Origin: Hymenobacter sp. PAMC 26628
GTDB taxonomy: Bacteria; Bacteroidota; Bacteroidia; Cytophagales; Hymenobacteraceae
Reading direction: 5' to 3'
Assembly: GCF_001562275.1 (NCBI RefSeq)
Contig: NZ_CP014304.1
Location: forward strand, 4,464,001-4,528,000
DNA length: 64,000 bases
Position 1 is the first letter of the stretch. Each line of letters starts with the position of its first letter. Shown one piece after another: positions 34,471 through 42,597 of the stretch. Under the pieces are notes generated by a model that was not told the origin of the DNA, made no database searches, and saw only the letters and a program-made list of their open reading frames with translations. Both the position numbers and the translations under genes were made by a program.

Positions 34471-35466
34471 CTAGAAACTGTAGCGGGGCGTGCGGATGGC
34501 CGGCCGGAGAATCAATCCGGGTTTGGGCAAGCGGTACGAGAGCAAAATTTCGTGGGAACTAAGGGCCCGCGCATCTTGATTAAATGCAATAAAATCAAAA
34601 GCGTAGCCTATGCGAAAAGCATTGTTTTTAGCAAAGCTTAATCCAATTAATCCCGAAACGGATTCTTGCAGCCGATAGTTTGCACCTATCCAATATTTAT
34701 CATCAAGAGTGGCCCGCAGGCCTCCTTCAAAAGAATAATTTTTTGCATTGCCAAACTTATTGCCTGAATCGAAGCTGCCGGGTAGCACAGCTTTGGCGAG
34801 TATAGTGGGCGTGACGGTAACGGAAGACGATGCTTCAATATTGTACCCTGCCGTTAAATAAGCGTGATTTTCTCCTAAATAGGAAGGAACAGCATTGCCG
34901 TACTGGTTAGCAAAGTGGTAAGTAGAGCGCAACAAGTTATTCGCGCTCAGGCCTGCGTAGAATTTGGGCGATTCGTACCAGATGCCGGCCCCCGCGTCGA
35001 ACTTGCGGTCGGATCCGTTGTAGGGAATGTAAGGGTCGGTGGGATCAATGGCTACGAATGTCCCCGCGCTGATGTAGGTAAACGTGCCTTGGACACCGAA
35101 ACCCAACTTGCCGGCCCCTAGTTTGATGTGTTGTGAGTACGACAGTGCAGTATTGGTCACTCGCACTTCGCCGGCCTGATCGTAACTCACAGCTAAGCCC
35201 ACGCCGCCGTTGAGGGCCAAAATGGGCAGCGAGGCCGTAATTAAGCCCGTGCGGGGGGCCCCATTGGCATCGCCGCGGGTATTGGTAAGGTTGTAGTATT
35301 GGTAGCGGCCGATTAGATTAACCTCGCCTTGCCCCTTGATGCCAGCGTACGCTGGGTTGAGGTACATGCCGTTGAAGCCGTAGTGAGTGAACTGGGGCTG
35401 CTGTTGTGCCAGGGCCGGAGCTGCGCCACTGGCCAGCAAGAGAAGGGCGAGTAAGCTTTTTTTCAT
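34471..35466 (-). CDS. PorP/SprF family type IX secretion membrane protein
   Basis: 331 residues from the ATG at 35466 (MKKSLLALLLLASGAAPALAQ signal peptide). The start of the mature protein, QQPQFTHYGFNGMYLNPAYAG, is the hallmark of the family (outer-membrane barrel that anchors T9SS surface proteins and SprB-type adhesins). Alternating beta-strand pattern to the end, finishing in an aromatic residue (YSF). It is immediately upstream of gldK on the same strand, though gldK has its own promoter. Confidence 0.92.
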   Translation of the reverse strand: MKKSLLALLLLASGAAPALAQQQPQFTHYGFNGMYLNPAYAGIKGQGEVNLIGRYQYYNLTNTRGDANGAPRTGLITASLPILALNGGVGLAVSYDQAGEVRVTNTALSYSQHIKLGAGKLGFGVQGTFTYISAGTFVAIDPTDPYIPYNGSDRKFDAGAGIWYESPKFYAGLSANNLLRSTYHFANQYGNAVPSYLGENHAYLTAGYNIEASSSVTVTPTILAKAVLPGSFDSGNKFGNAKNYSFEGGLRATLDDKYWIGANYRLQESVSGLIGLSFAKNNAFRIGYAFDFIAFNQDARALSSHEILLSYRLPKPGLILRPAIRTPRYSF

Positions 35467-35582
35467 GGGGTGGAAACCAAGGAAAGGGGAAACAGGCCAT
35501 AAAGTATGCACAGCCCCTGGGATGTACGTTCAAATGTAAGGTTAAATCGTGGGCTCGTGACCTGTTACAGGGCCCAACGCAA

Positions 35583-35609
35583 AACGCCGAAAACAAAGTT
35601 TTCGGCGTT
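35583..35609 (-). terminator. Terminator downstream of hemD
   Basis: Perfect 12-bp stem (35583-35594 with 35598-35609), loop of 3, followed by TT on the minus strand. It lies 55 bases after the hemD stop and before porP. Confidence 0.75.
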
Positions 35610-35664
35610 CGCAAAATTCTTATCGACGGTTAGGGAAACTGGCTCGATGAAAGCCAATTATATT

Positions 35665-36456
35665 TTATTCAGCCGGCTGATTGCGGCGAATGTAAGCCTC
35701 AATAGCCCCAGCCATGGAAGGCGCGTTGGGCATGGGAGCCTCAATGTCAAGCTCTAAGTTGGCGTCGCGCACGGCCTTAGCCGTGGTGGGGCCAAAAGCC
35801 GCAATGCGAGTGCCATCTTGCACAAAACTGGGGAAATTGACGAACAGCGAGCTAATACCCGAGGGGCTAAAAAACGCCAACACGTCGTACTTCACGTCCG
35901 ACAAATCTGACAAGTCACTCGCTACTGTGCGGTAAATAACGGCTTCCGTAAACTTGAGGTTATTGGCGCGCATAAACACCGGCAAGTCGTCTTTACGAAT
36001 GTCGGAGCACGGGTAGAGAAAATTCTCGCCCTTGTGCTTTTTGATAACATCAAACAAGTCGGCCGCGGTGCGCGTGCCCACGAATAGCTTGCGCTTGCGC
36101 AACACGATATATTTCTGCAAGTAGTTAGCTGTCTGCTCCGAAATGCAGAAATATTTCATTTCGGCAGGCATTTCGAGCTTGGCTTCCTGGCAAATGCGGA
36201 AAAAGTGGTCAACGGCGTTGCGGCTGGTGAAAATTACTGCCGTGAAGTCCGCGATGTTAATTTTATCGCGCCGGAAGTCCTTATAAGACACCGGTTGAAC
36301 TTCAATAAACTCCCGAAAATCAACCCGAATGCCATATTTCTCGGCAAGGGCCGAATACGGGGATACTTCGGTGGTGGGCTTGGGCTGGGTTACCAAAATG
36401 CTTTGGATGCGCTTGGTGTGCCGGCCGGTACCCGGCGTGTCTGCACTCTCGGCCAT
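35665..36456 (-). CDS. hemD: Uroporphyrinogen-III synthase
   Basis: 263 residues. The N-terminal strand RIQSILVTQPKP, the VIFTSRNAVDHFF segment, and the later VLAFFSPSGISSLF and IAAFGPTTAKAV motifs match the HemD fold of two alternating domains. The enzyme cyclises hydroxymethylbilane in tetrapyrrole synthesis. Sequence conservation in this family is low, but these motifs are the usual ones in Bacteroidota. A gene for a DUF4271 protein directly upstream is the usual neighbour in the phylum. Confidence 0.9.
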   Translation of the reverse strand: MAESADTPGTGRHTKRIQSILVTQPKPTTEVSPYSALAEKYGIRVDFREFIEVQPVSYKDFRRDKINIADFTAVIFTSRNAVDHFFRICQEAKLEMPAEMKYFCISEQTANYLQKYIVLRKRKLFVGTRTAADLFDVIKKHKGENFLYPCSDIRKDDLPVFMRANNLKFTEAVIYRTVASDLSDLSDVKYDVLAFFSPSGISSLFVNFPSFVQDGTRIAAFGPTTAKAVRDANLELDIEAPMPNAPSMAGAIEAYIRRNQPAE

Positions 36457-36536
36457 ACAAGAAGAGAAGGAGTATTGCTAGAACGATAGAGGAAAGAAAA
36501 CCTGGGCAAAGGCTGGACGGGGCCGCCCGGCAGCAA

Positions 36537-37742
36537 CTAAGTGGTAAACACCAACAGCCTTAGCAGAATGAGCAGGGGCAGTATTTCGGTAGCACAAAGG
36601 TAAGCAAACAAATGAAGATTAAGCAGTGACGCCCGCTGGTGCACGGTGTGCAGCACCCGCAGCACGGTGCCCACCAGCACCAGCGCGATGACCGCCGCCG
36701 CCGTGCCGGCCACCGCCGCGGGGTAACTGCCATTTAAACCCAGGTAAAGCAGCAGCACAAAAGGCAAGAAAAGCCCTGCTAGCAGCGTGGTGCGTAAAAA
36801 CTCGCGGTATTGCACCGCTACCAGTTCGCGCAAATCAAAGGTATAGGCCAAAAGGGACACGTATAGGTATTTGCCGAGCACAAAACCTGCAATGAGGGCC
36901 GCATAAAACAGCACCCGCGCCACTATGGCCCGCTCGGGCACGGCCACGAATTGCCGCACCAAGGGCAGGTTTTCGAGGCCCGTGTGCAACGCGGTGAGCA
37001 ATAGCGCGAACGAAAGCCCGAACAGCAACACCAGCAGCATGTTGAGCAGCGAAAATGCTGGTCGGGCCAGGAAGGTGGCCTGTTCGGAGGTATTGCCAAA
37101 CAGCTCATCGAACCGAAATACACGGGCCAAGCCGGGCTGGTACGTCGCGCGTACCCCGCCATAGAGCAGCCCCAACACCAGCAAAAAGCTCAGCAGCACG
37201 TTTTGGCCCAGCGGGCCGGGGGCCCTAGCTTGGGCGATTTCCGCGGTGGTGTCGAAGGTAGCATCGGGCTTGGTGGCGGTGACTTCCGACGTGAATGAGG
37301 CCAGAGCGGGGGTGCCACCGGGCTGCCACACGCCCAGCAGGTGCGTCCCCGGGACCAAGCCCGCCGGCAACCGCTGGGCCAAATCGAAGGCGTAGGGGCC
37401 CGCCCGGTCGGCGGTAAAAATAAGTTGGTTATCAACAAATAAGCTCAAGCCCCGCTGGGCTGCGAAGGCCACCGGAAACGGCTGGCCGCGGCGCAGGCGC
37501 ACGTACTGATAATAGGCGTGGGCCGAAGCGTGGTAGCCGGGCAAATAGAGGATGAGGCGGTTGCGGCCCACGTCGTGGATGAGCCAATCGGCGGTGAGGC
37601 CAACGGGCGCGGCCGGGGGCAACGGCCGGTACTCAGCGGCGCGGCTGGTTATGCCCCCCAGCAGTGTAAATAGCAGCCACAAGGCGCTGCCCCGCCCCCA
37701 CCCCGGGGCCCACCGGCCAGCACCGAAGAGCAACATTACCAT
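36537..37742 (-). CDS. DUF4271 domain membrane protein
   Basis: 401 residues. An N-terminal signal-like helix is followed by an extracytoplasmic beta-rich domain to about residue 185 (contains LILYLPGYHASAHAYYQY). Six or seven membrane helices follow to the end (LLSFLLVLGLLYGGV through LCATEILPLLILLRLLVF). Length, topology and the position upstream of hemD fit DUF4271. Function unknown. Two ATGs six bases apart (37742 and 37736) are possible starts. Confidence 0.8.
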   Translation of the reverse strand: MVMLLFGAGRWAPGWGRGSALWLLFTLLGGITSRAAEYRPLPPAAPVGLTADWLIHDVGRNRLILYLPGYHASAHAYYQYVRLRRGQPFPVAFAAQRGLSLFVDNQLIFTADRAGPYAFDLAQRLPAGLVPGTHLLGVWQPGGTPALASFTSEVTATKPDATFDTTAEIAQARAPGPLGQNVLLSFLLVLGLLYGGVRATYQPGLARVFRFDELFGNTSEQATFLARPAFSLLNMLLVLLFGLSFALLLTALHTGLENLPLVRQFVAVPERAIVARVLFYAALIAGFVLGKYLYVSLLAYTFDLRELVAVQYREFLRTTLLAGLFLPFVLLLYLGLNGSYPAAVAGTAAAVIALVLVGTVLRVLHTVHQRASLLNLHLFAYLCATEILPLLILLRLLVFTT

Positions 37743-37762
37743 GGCTTGGGACCGGATGGAAA

Positions 37763-38839
37763 CTAGGATTGCGCGGCGACGACCTCGCGGCGCAATCGGC
37801 TCTGGTACACGCCAATTAATACACTCAGTAGTACCGAGAAGCCCAGCAGAATGCCGATGAGGGCCAGGTTGCCTAGGTTGGCGAACTGAATCACGAACAG
37901 GATGACGAGCAGGTTGAGGGCCCCCAGTAGCAGCACCGTATTAATTTGCGAAAGCCCCATACCCAGCAAGCGATGGTGAATGTGGTTACGGTCGGGCGCG
38001 AAGGGTGACTTGCCAGCCGCCATGCGCAGCACAAACACCCGCAGCGTATCAAACAAGGGCACGAATAGAATGCCCAACGCCACCGCCGGCGTGGCGCTAA
38101 ACGGCAGCTGCGTACCGGGCTGCCCGCCAAGCTCAATGAACTGAATGGCCAGTACCGATACAATAAAGCCGCAAACAAGTGAGCCCGTGTCGCCCATAAA
38201 AATGGGGGCCCGGTGGAAGTTGTAGCGCAAAAAGCCCACCATACCCCCCATCAGGCACACGGCCACGAAGGCGTAGTTGCTGTACGCCTCGCCCCCATAA
38301 TGATAGAAATAGAAGCCGAACGTACCCATGATAATTAACACGATGGAGCCGGCTAGGCCGTCGAGGCCATCGATGAGGTTGATGGCGTTGGTGATGCCCA
38401 CGATGGTGGCCAGCGTGAAGGCGTAGCTGACGCCCACAGGAAGGATATAAATGCCTAGAATGCCCTGGAAGCTGGTGATGCGCACGTCAGCCATGATCAT
38501 GACGATGCCCGTGGCCAGCAGCTGGCCCACGAATTTCTTGAACACCGACATGCCCACTAAGTCGTCCTTCAGGCCCACGAAAAACAGGATGATGCAACCG
38601 GCCAGCAGCTCCTTCACACCGTTTTGCAGGGGCCCAAAAATGGTGAGGGCGGACATGAAGCCTGCGAACACCGCCACGCCGCCCAGCCGGGGCGTCAGTG
38701 ACGAGTGCACGGTGCGCCCGTTGGGCGTGTCGAGCATGTTTTTGAGGTGGGCAATTTGAATAATGGACGGCACCGCGAACAGCGCCACCAGAAAAGCCCA
38801 GCCGGCCGACAGCACTAATTGAATAGCAACAGGATTCAT
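37763..38839 (-). CDS. Undecaprenyl-phosphate sugar-1-phosphate transferase, WecA/MraY family
   Basis: 358 residues from the ATG at 38839 (MNPVAIQLVLSAGWA); the frame upstream of it crosses into the next gene and is rejected. Ten or eleven membrane helices. Catalytic motifs of the family: FVGLKDDLVG, TNAINLIDGLDGLAGS, MGDTGSLVCGF and the sugar-phosphate site DRNHIHHRLL. It starts polysaccharide chains on undecaprenyl phosphate at the inner membrane, most likely with GlcNAc (WecA/TagO type). The HIHH motif favours WecA over MraY. Confidence 0.92.
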   Translation of the reverse strand: MNPVAIQLVLSAGWAFLVALFAVPSIIQIAHLKNMLDTPNGRTVHSSLTPRLGGVAVFAGFMSALTIFGPLQNGVKELLAGCIILFFVGLKDDLVGMSVFKKFVGQLLATGIVMIMADVRITSFQGILGIYILPVGVSYAFTLATIVGITNAINLIDGLDGLAGSIVLIIMGTFGFYFYHYGGEAYSNYAFVAVCLMGGMVGFLRYNFHRAPIFMGDTGSLVCGFIVSVLAIQFIELGGQPGTQLPFSATPAVALGILFVPLFDTLRVFVLRMAAGKSPFAPDRNHIHHRLLGMGLSQINTVLLLGALNLLVILFVIQFANLGNLALIGILLGFSVLLSVLIGVYQSRLRREVVAAQS

Positions 38840-38888
38840 AGCGTAGAAATAGGGGAGAAAAGTTAATAACCGGGGCCCCCAAGGCCGG

Positions 38889-39311
38889 CTAGCTGTGCAA
38901 CACGCCCGCCCGGTCGTTGAGCAGTGAGATATGAATAAAGTTTTCGGGCACGATGGAGTCGGGCACGAAGATGTATTTCTTGTCAAAAATTTGCGCGCCG
39001 CGGTAGTAGCTCACCCAGTACTGGTTGTTGAGGTGGAACAGGGCGGGGTCGAGGGGCTCGACGGGTACGGCCGTGCGGGGCGGCACCTCCTCAAACAAGT
39101 AGCGCAGCGTGGAGGTGCGCACCGTTTCGCCGTCGGGCTGCTGGCCGTAGCCGTGGGCGTTCACGATGACGCTGCGCAGCGGGTAGGCGTTGTGATTGAG
39201 CAGGTACACCTGCCACACGGGCTGGCCGGCGGGCGTTAGGGCCCCATCCTCGGCCGGGGCGATGGCCACCGATACGCCTTCCACGGGGTCAAAGGAAATA
39301 TCTTGCTTCAC
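38889..39311 (-). CDS. Hypothetical protein
   Basis: 140 residues from a GTG at 39311 (MKQDISFDPVEGVSVAIAPAE). No family recognised. It looks like a compact beta-rich cytoplasmic protein with no signal peptide or membrane helix; conserved-looking parts are QVYLLNHNAYPL and YWVSYYRGAQIFDKKYIFVPDSI. It is 49 bases upstream of the wecA-like gene and 79 bases downstream of lipB, so it is likely cotranscribed. A repeat fragment touches its start. Confidence 0.7.
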   Translation of the reverse strand: MKQDISFDPVEGVSVAIAPAEDGALTPAGQPVWQVYLLNHNAYPLRSVIVNAHGYGQQPDGETVRTSTLRYLFEEVPPRTAVPVEPLDPALFHLNNQYWVSYYRGAQIFDKKYIFVPDSIVPENFIHISLLNDRAGVLHS

Positions 39312-39345
39312 AGAACCGCAGATTTAACGGATTTTAACGGATGAA
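39312..39345. repeat. Probable fragment of a dispersed intergenic repeat
   Basis: Contains GATTTAACGG, then GATTTTAACGG, then ATGAAAAC, a run of repeated AACGGAT steps that is AT-rich in a GC-rich setting. Repeats of this wording are scattered between Bacteroidota genes. It lies directly upstream of the GTG start of the hypothetical gene. Confidence 0.5.
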
Positions 39346-39390
39346 AACAGGTTTTTTGGGATTCCGCATAGGGTAGCGCCGGGGCCCCGG

Positions 39391-40143
39391 CTAAGCCGTT
39401 GCGGCGTCGAAAAGCGCGCGCAGGTGGGGCAATAGGCGCTCCTGCACTTCTTCCACGGCCACGGGGCGGCCCAGCTCCTGGGCCAGCGAGGTCACGGCTT
39501 TGTCGGTGATGCCACAGGGCACGATGTGACCGAAGTAGGCCAGGTCGGGGTTCACGTTCAGGGCGAAGCCGTGCATGGTCACCCAGCGACTGCACTTCAC
39601 GCCCATCGCGCAGATTTTGCGGGGGTTGGGGGCCCCTTCCTCCCAGCCCAGCCACACGCCGGTGAGGCCCGCGATGCGGCCGGCGCGCAAGCCGTACCCG
39701 GCCAGCGTTTGGATGACGGCCTCTTCCAGCGTGCGCAGGTACCAGTGGATGTCGGGCCGGAAGTTATCGAGGTCAAGAATGGGGTAGCCCACCAGCTGGC
39801 CGGGGCCGTGGTAGGTAATGTCGCCGCCCCGGTTGATGCGGTGGTAGGTGGCGCCGTGGGCGGTCAGCGCCGCTTCGCTGAGCAGCAGGTGCTCGGGCTT
39901 GCCACTCTTGCCCAGCGTGTAGGTATGCGGGTGCTGGCAGAGCAGCAGGTGGTTGGGGGTGGGCTGCGGCGGTAGGCCAGCAGAGGCGGCCTCGCGGTTT
40001 TGGGTTTTGATGGCCACGGTGGCCGCCAGCAGCTCTTCTTGCAGGGCCCAGGTGGGCGCGTAGGGCACCAGGCCCAGCCGCTGCACGGCCAGCGCCTGGT
40101 AGGGCGGGGCGGCAACGGGCAAAGCGGGGGCGGCAGTGGTCAT
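39391..40143 (-). CDS. lipB: Lipoyl(octanoyl) transferase LipB
   Basis: 250 residues. Family motifs: LLLCQHPHTYTLGKSG, YHRINRGGDITYHGPGQLVGYPI, GVWLG...RKICAMGVKCSRWVTMHGFALNV (catalytic Lys in MGVKCS) and FGHIVPCGI with the nucleophilic Cys. The enzyme moves octanoyl groups from acyl carrier protein to lipoyl domains of dehydrogenases. Length is near the usual 210-250. It starts the minus-strand run toward hemD. Confidence 0.95.
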   Translation of the reverse strand: MTTAAPALPVAAPPYQALAVQRLGLVPYAPTWALQEELLAATVAIKTQNREAASAGLPPQPTPNHLLLCQHPHTYTLGKSGKPEHLLLSEAALTAHGATYHRINRGGDITYHGPGQLVGYPILDLDNFRPDIHWYLRTLEEAVIQTLAGYGLRAGRIAGLTGVWLGWEEGAPNPRKICAMGVKCSRWVTMHGFALNVNPDLAYFGHIVPCGITDKAVTSLAQELGRPVAVEEVQERLLPHLRALFDAATA

Positions 40144-40172
40144 CTGGCGGATAAGTCGATAAGATTGGCTAC

Positions 40173-40204
40173 TTGTGGGGCCCAGCTACGCGGCCCTACC
40201 TTCG
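40173..40204 (+). promoter_or_regulatory. Possible promoter for yraN
   Basis: TTG at 40173-40175, 21 bases, then TACCTTCG at 40197-40204, one base off the -7 consensus. The yraN ATG is about 105 bases downstream. It overlaps the leader of lipB on the other strand. Confidence 0.4.
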
Positions 40205-40229
40205 CCCGGCCCGCAAAGCCCGCCCGTGG

Positions 40230-40237
40230 CAAAGGTA
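40230..40237 (-). promoter_or_regulatory. -7 box upstream of lipB
   Basis: Minus-strand TACCTTTG, about 86 bases upstream of the lipB ATG. The leader would be about 80 bases. A -33 TTG was not clear. Confidence 0.45.
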
Positions 40238-40308
40238 CAAACGGGCACAGGGTTCGGCCCGGGGACCCAATCTAGCGCCGTGCCGCTTTCGCTTTTCCTT
40301 GCCCTTTT

Positions 40309-40668
40309 ATGCACGCCCCCCATACTTTGGGCCAGGCCGGCGAAGCCGCCGCCGCTGAGTTCTACACCGCTCGCGGCTACGAGGTGCTGGCCCGCGGCTA
40401 CCGCCACAGCCGCGCCGAAGTAGATCTGGTGCTGCGCCAGGGCACGGCCCTGCTGGTATTTGTGGAAGTAAAAACGCGCTCCAGCGGCCAGTACGGGGCC
40501 CCGGAAACCTTCGTATCGGCCCGCAAAAAGGAATTGTTTCGCCTGGCCGCCACGCACTTGCAGGAAGAGATGGACTGGCGCGGCGACATCCGCTTCGACA
40601 TTCTGGCCCTCACGCTGCGCCGCGGTGGGGGCTTCCTCATCGAGGCTTTTGAAGACGCCTTTTATTAA
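40309..40668 (+). CDS. yraN: YraN family (UPF0102) endonuclease-like protein
   Basis: 119 residues. The GQAGEAAAAEFYTARGYEVLARGYRHSRAEVDLVL... start and the FVEVKTRSSGQYG motif match YraN. The Asp of AEVDLV and the ExK of FVEVKTR resemble a PD-(D/E)xK nuclease site. Function is not settled in the family. It is divergent from lipB and runs toward the IS5 element, which begins 17 bases after its stop. Confidence 0.93.
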   Translation: MHAPHTLGQAGEAAAAEFYTARGYEVLARGYRHSRAEVDLVLRQGTALLVFVEVKTRSSGQYGAPETFVSARKKELFRLAATHLQEEMDWRGDIRFDILALTLRRGGGFLIEAFEDAFY

Positions 40669-40685
40669 AAGCTAGGGGCCCCCTA

Positions 40686-41524
40686 GAGCCTGTTATGCAC
40701 TATTGGCGTGTCTGGCGAGCATAATACAAGCAAAGACGACGAAGTGCAACTGCTGCAAGGCCTGACTCAGGCGCTCGTGGTCGCGAGCCAGCCGCCGGAA
40801 GCGGCTGCACCAGGCAAAGCTGCGTTCGACCACCCAGCGGCGCGGCAAAAGCACAAACCCGCTCTGGCCTTTGGGCTTGATGATTACTTGTAAATCAATG
40901 TCATGCGCGGCGGCTTCATACTCCGGGGTTTCGCCGGCATGGCCTTGGTCGCCAAACCCGACCGCGACGGTTTGGCCCGTGATTTCCTGCACCTGCCGAC
41001 ACAACTCGCCCACCTGGGCCCGCGCCTGTTCGTTGGCGGGGGTAAGGACCACGCTCAGCAAGTGGCCCAGCGTGTCCACGGCGATGTGGGCCTTGCTGCC
41101 GTTGCGCTTCTTGGCCCCATCGTAGCCCGCCCGGTGTCCGCTTTCCGGCGGGCTTTGCAACGTCCGGCCGTCAAAAATGACGGCTGTTGGCGGGGCGGCC
41201 CGGCCCAGCAGCACCCGCTGTAATTCATTCAAATCATGCACAATACGCTCAAACACGCGGGCATCACGCCACCGCTCCCATTGCTGGTAAACGGCCGACC
41301 AAGGGGGCCGGTCGCCGGGCAAGTAACGCCAGGGACAGCCCGTGTGGGCCAGGTAGCGTAAGCCGTTGAGCAGCGCCCGTAGGGGGGGCTCCCGCTGGGG
41401 GGCGTCTTCGCGCATCAAGCACAAGTACGGGCACACAAACGCCCATTCGTCGTCGGTAATGTCGCGCGGGTAATGCGCCACTTTTGCCATGCCCCAAATC
41501 TAACCCAAAGTGCAGAACAGGCTC
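40686..41524 (-). mobile_element. IS5-family insertion sequence, complete
   Basis: 839 bp with terminal inverted repeats GAGCCTGTTMTGCACT (40686-40701 and 41509-41524, one mismatch) flanked by a TA duplication at 40684-40685 and 41525-41526; with the next base on each side the repeat reads CTAG. One transposase gene fills it. The TA target and single ORF suit the IS5 family (IS427-like). Ends and target duplication are intact, so insertion is probably recent. Confidence 0.9.
40693..41490 (-). CDS. IS5-family DDE transposase
   Basis: 265 residues in one frame, no frameshift. N-terminal DUF4096-like part: YPRDITDDEWAFVCPYL and LNGLRYLAHTGCPWRYLPGDRPPWSAVYQQWERW. The catalytic DDE residues are expected at VIFDGRTLQSPP, VGFGDQGHAGE and RWVVERSFAWCSRFRRLARD. 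Intact ORF and terminal repeats suggest the element can still move. Confidence 0.95.
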   Translation of the reverse strand: MAKVAHYPRDITDDEWAFVCPYLCLMREDAPQREPPLRALLNGLRYLAHTGCPWRYLPGDRPPWSAVYQQWERWRDARVFERIVHDLNELQRVLLGRAAPPTAVIFDGRTLQSPPESGHRAGYDGAKKRNGSKAHIAVDTLGHLLSVVLTPANEQARAQVGELCRQVQEITGQTVAVGFGDQGHAGETPEYEAAAHDIDLQVIIKPKGQSGFVLLPRRWVVERSFAWCSRFRRLARDHERLSQALQQLHFVVFACIMLARHANSA

Positions 41525-42531
41525 TAGCGGCCCTGGGCGCGCTTGGGCAGTACGTGGCCGGGGCGGGCCCCAGCGGGGGCCACGGGCTCGGGCTCGCCGC
41601 GCTTGTCGATGTTTTTCTCCTTGTCGTACACCGCCAGGCCGTCGCGGGTGAACTGCTTGAGCAGCTCGGGCTCCTCTATTTCGGGGTCGAAGCCGCTTTC
41701 GGGGTACTGGTATTCGAAGTGGCGGAAATTGCGTTTTACCGGCCAGTAATTCGTCCACACGCCCACGCGGCGGCCGTTTTCGAACTGGCCCGACCACTCG
41801 CGCTGGCCCGTGGCGGTGTAGCGGGCGTAGTCGCCCTCTAGCTTGCCGTTCACGTAGGGCACCACTTCCTTCAGCATGGTATGGCCCGCGTCGAAGTACG
41901 TGATATTGGCGTCGCGCGGGAAGCCCATTTCGTAGTGGATTTTGCTCAGCAGCGTGCCATTGCGGTCGTAACGCTCCCAGCGCAAGTGCTTCACGCCCAG
42001 GGCGTAGAAGCCGGTTTCCATCACCTTGTTGTTTTGCAGCCGCTTGTAGGGTCCGTGCAGCACCTTGGCGCTGGGGTCGAGCTCGCCGGCCGCGGCCTTG
42101 AAGATTTTGTGCTTCTTTGGGTCGTAGTAAAAGCGCGCCGGGGCCTGCAAATTGGGCTGCTGGAAGTACTTGAGGTAGTAGAATACCTCGATGGCTTGGT
42201 TGCGGCCCTTGCCGCCCGACTTGGCAAAGCCCCGCTTGATGCGCTCGCCCAGAAAAATTTTCTTTTTCTTGGACGGCTTGCGCTGGGCGTCTTTCTCTTT
42301 TTCCTTGGCGGCACGCTCCTCCGCTTTGCTCATAACCACGCGGCGAGCGGTGCTGAGCGAAGGGCGGCCTGCTACCGAATCGGCAGCGCGGGTGAGCGTG
42401 TCGGCGGCTACGGCCATCGTTGCCGGGGCTACTTCAGGGCGCGAATTGAAGGAAATGGGGTGGCGGGTGCAGGCCCCGGCCAGCGCCAGCAGCAGCGCTA
42501 GCACCGGAGCGCCCCAACGGAAATTTGGCAT
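41524..42531 (-). CDS. MORN-repeat (YwqK-like) lipoprotein
   Basis: 335 residues from the ATG at 42531; an ATG at 42558 is possible, but it would place the start codon on the transcription start. Signal peptide ends in a lipobox LAGAC (Cys21). A Lys-rich stretch follows (RKPSKKKKIFLGERIKRGF), then MORN-like repeats: GPYKRLQNNKVMETGFY, GVKHLRWERYDRNGTLLSKIHYE, GKLEGDYARYTATGQREWSGQFENGRRVGVWTNYW. In databases this type is often called a YwqK antitoxin family, but there is no toxin nearby. Its stop codon is shared with the end of the IS element: the TAG is restored by the target duplication. Confidence 0.85.
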   Translation of the reverse strand: MPNFRWGAPVLALLLALAGACTRHPISFNSRPEVAPATMAVAADTLTRAADSVAGRPSLSTARRVVMSKAEERAAKEKEKDAQRKPSKKKKIFLGERIKRGFAKSGGKGRNQAIEVFYYLKYFQQPNLQAPARFYYDPKKHKIFKAAAGELDPSAKVLHGPYKRLQNNKVMETGFYALGVKHLRWERYDRNGTLLSKIHYEMGFPRDANITYFDAGHTMLKEVVPYVNGKLEGDYARYTATGQREWSGQFENGRRVGVWTNYWPVKRNFRHFEYQYPESGFDPEIEEPELLKQFTRDGLAVYDKEKNIDKRGEPEPVAPAGARPGHVLPKRAQGR

Positions 42532-42563
42532 GAGCGGCACGGATTTTTTTCGCGGCATCAACG

Positions 42564-42571
42564 CAAAGGTA
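42564..42571 (-). promoter_or_regulatory. -7 box upstream of the MORN lipoprotein gene
   Basis: Minus-strand TACCTTTG, 32 bases upstream of the preferred ATG. No TTG at the -33 spacing. Confidence 0.5.
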
Positions 42572-42597
42572 GCCGGTTTCGTGCCCGGCTGGGGCCC

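Noticed and set aside
41524..42531. A toxin-antitoxin system, as the name YwqK antitoxin family would suggest
   Set aside because: The protein is a MORN-repeat lipoprotein and no toxin-like gene is adjacent; the neighbours are an IS element and a peptidase.
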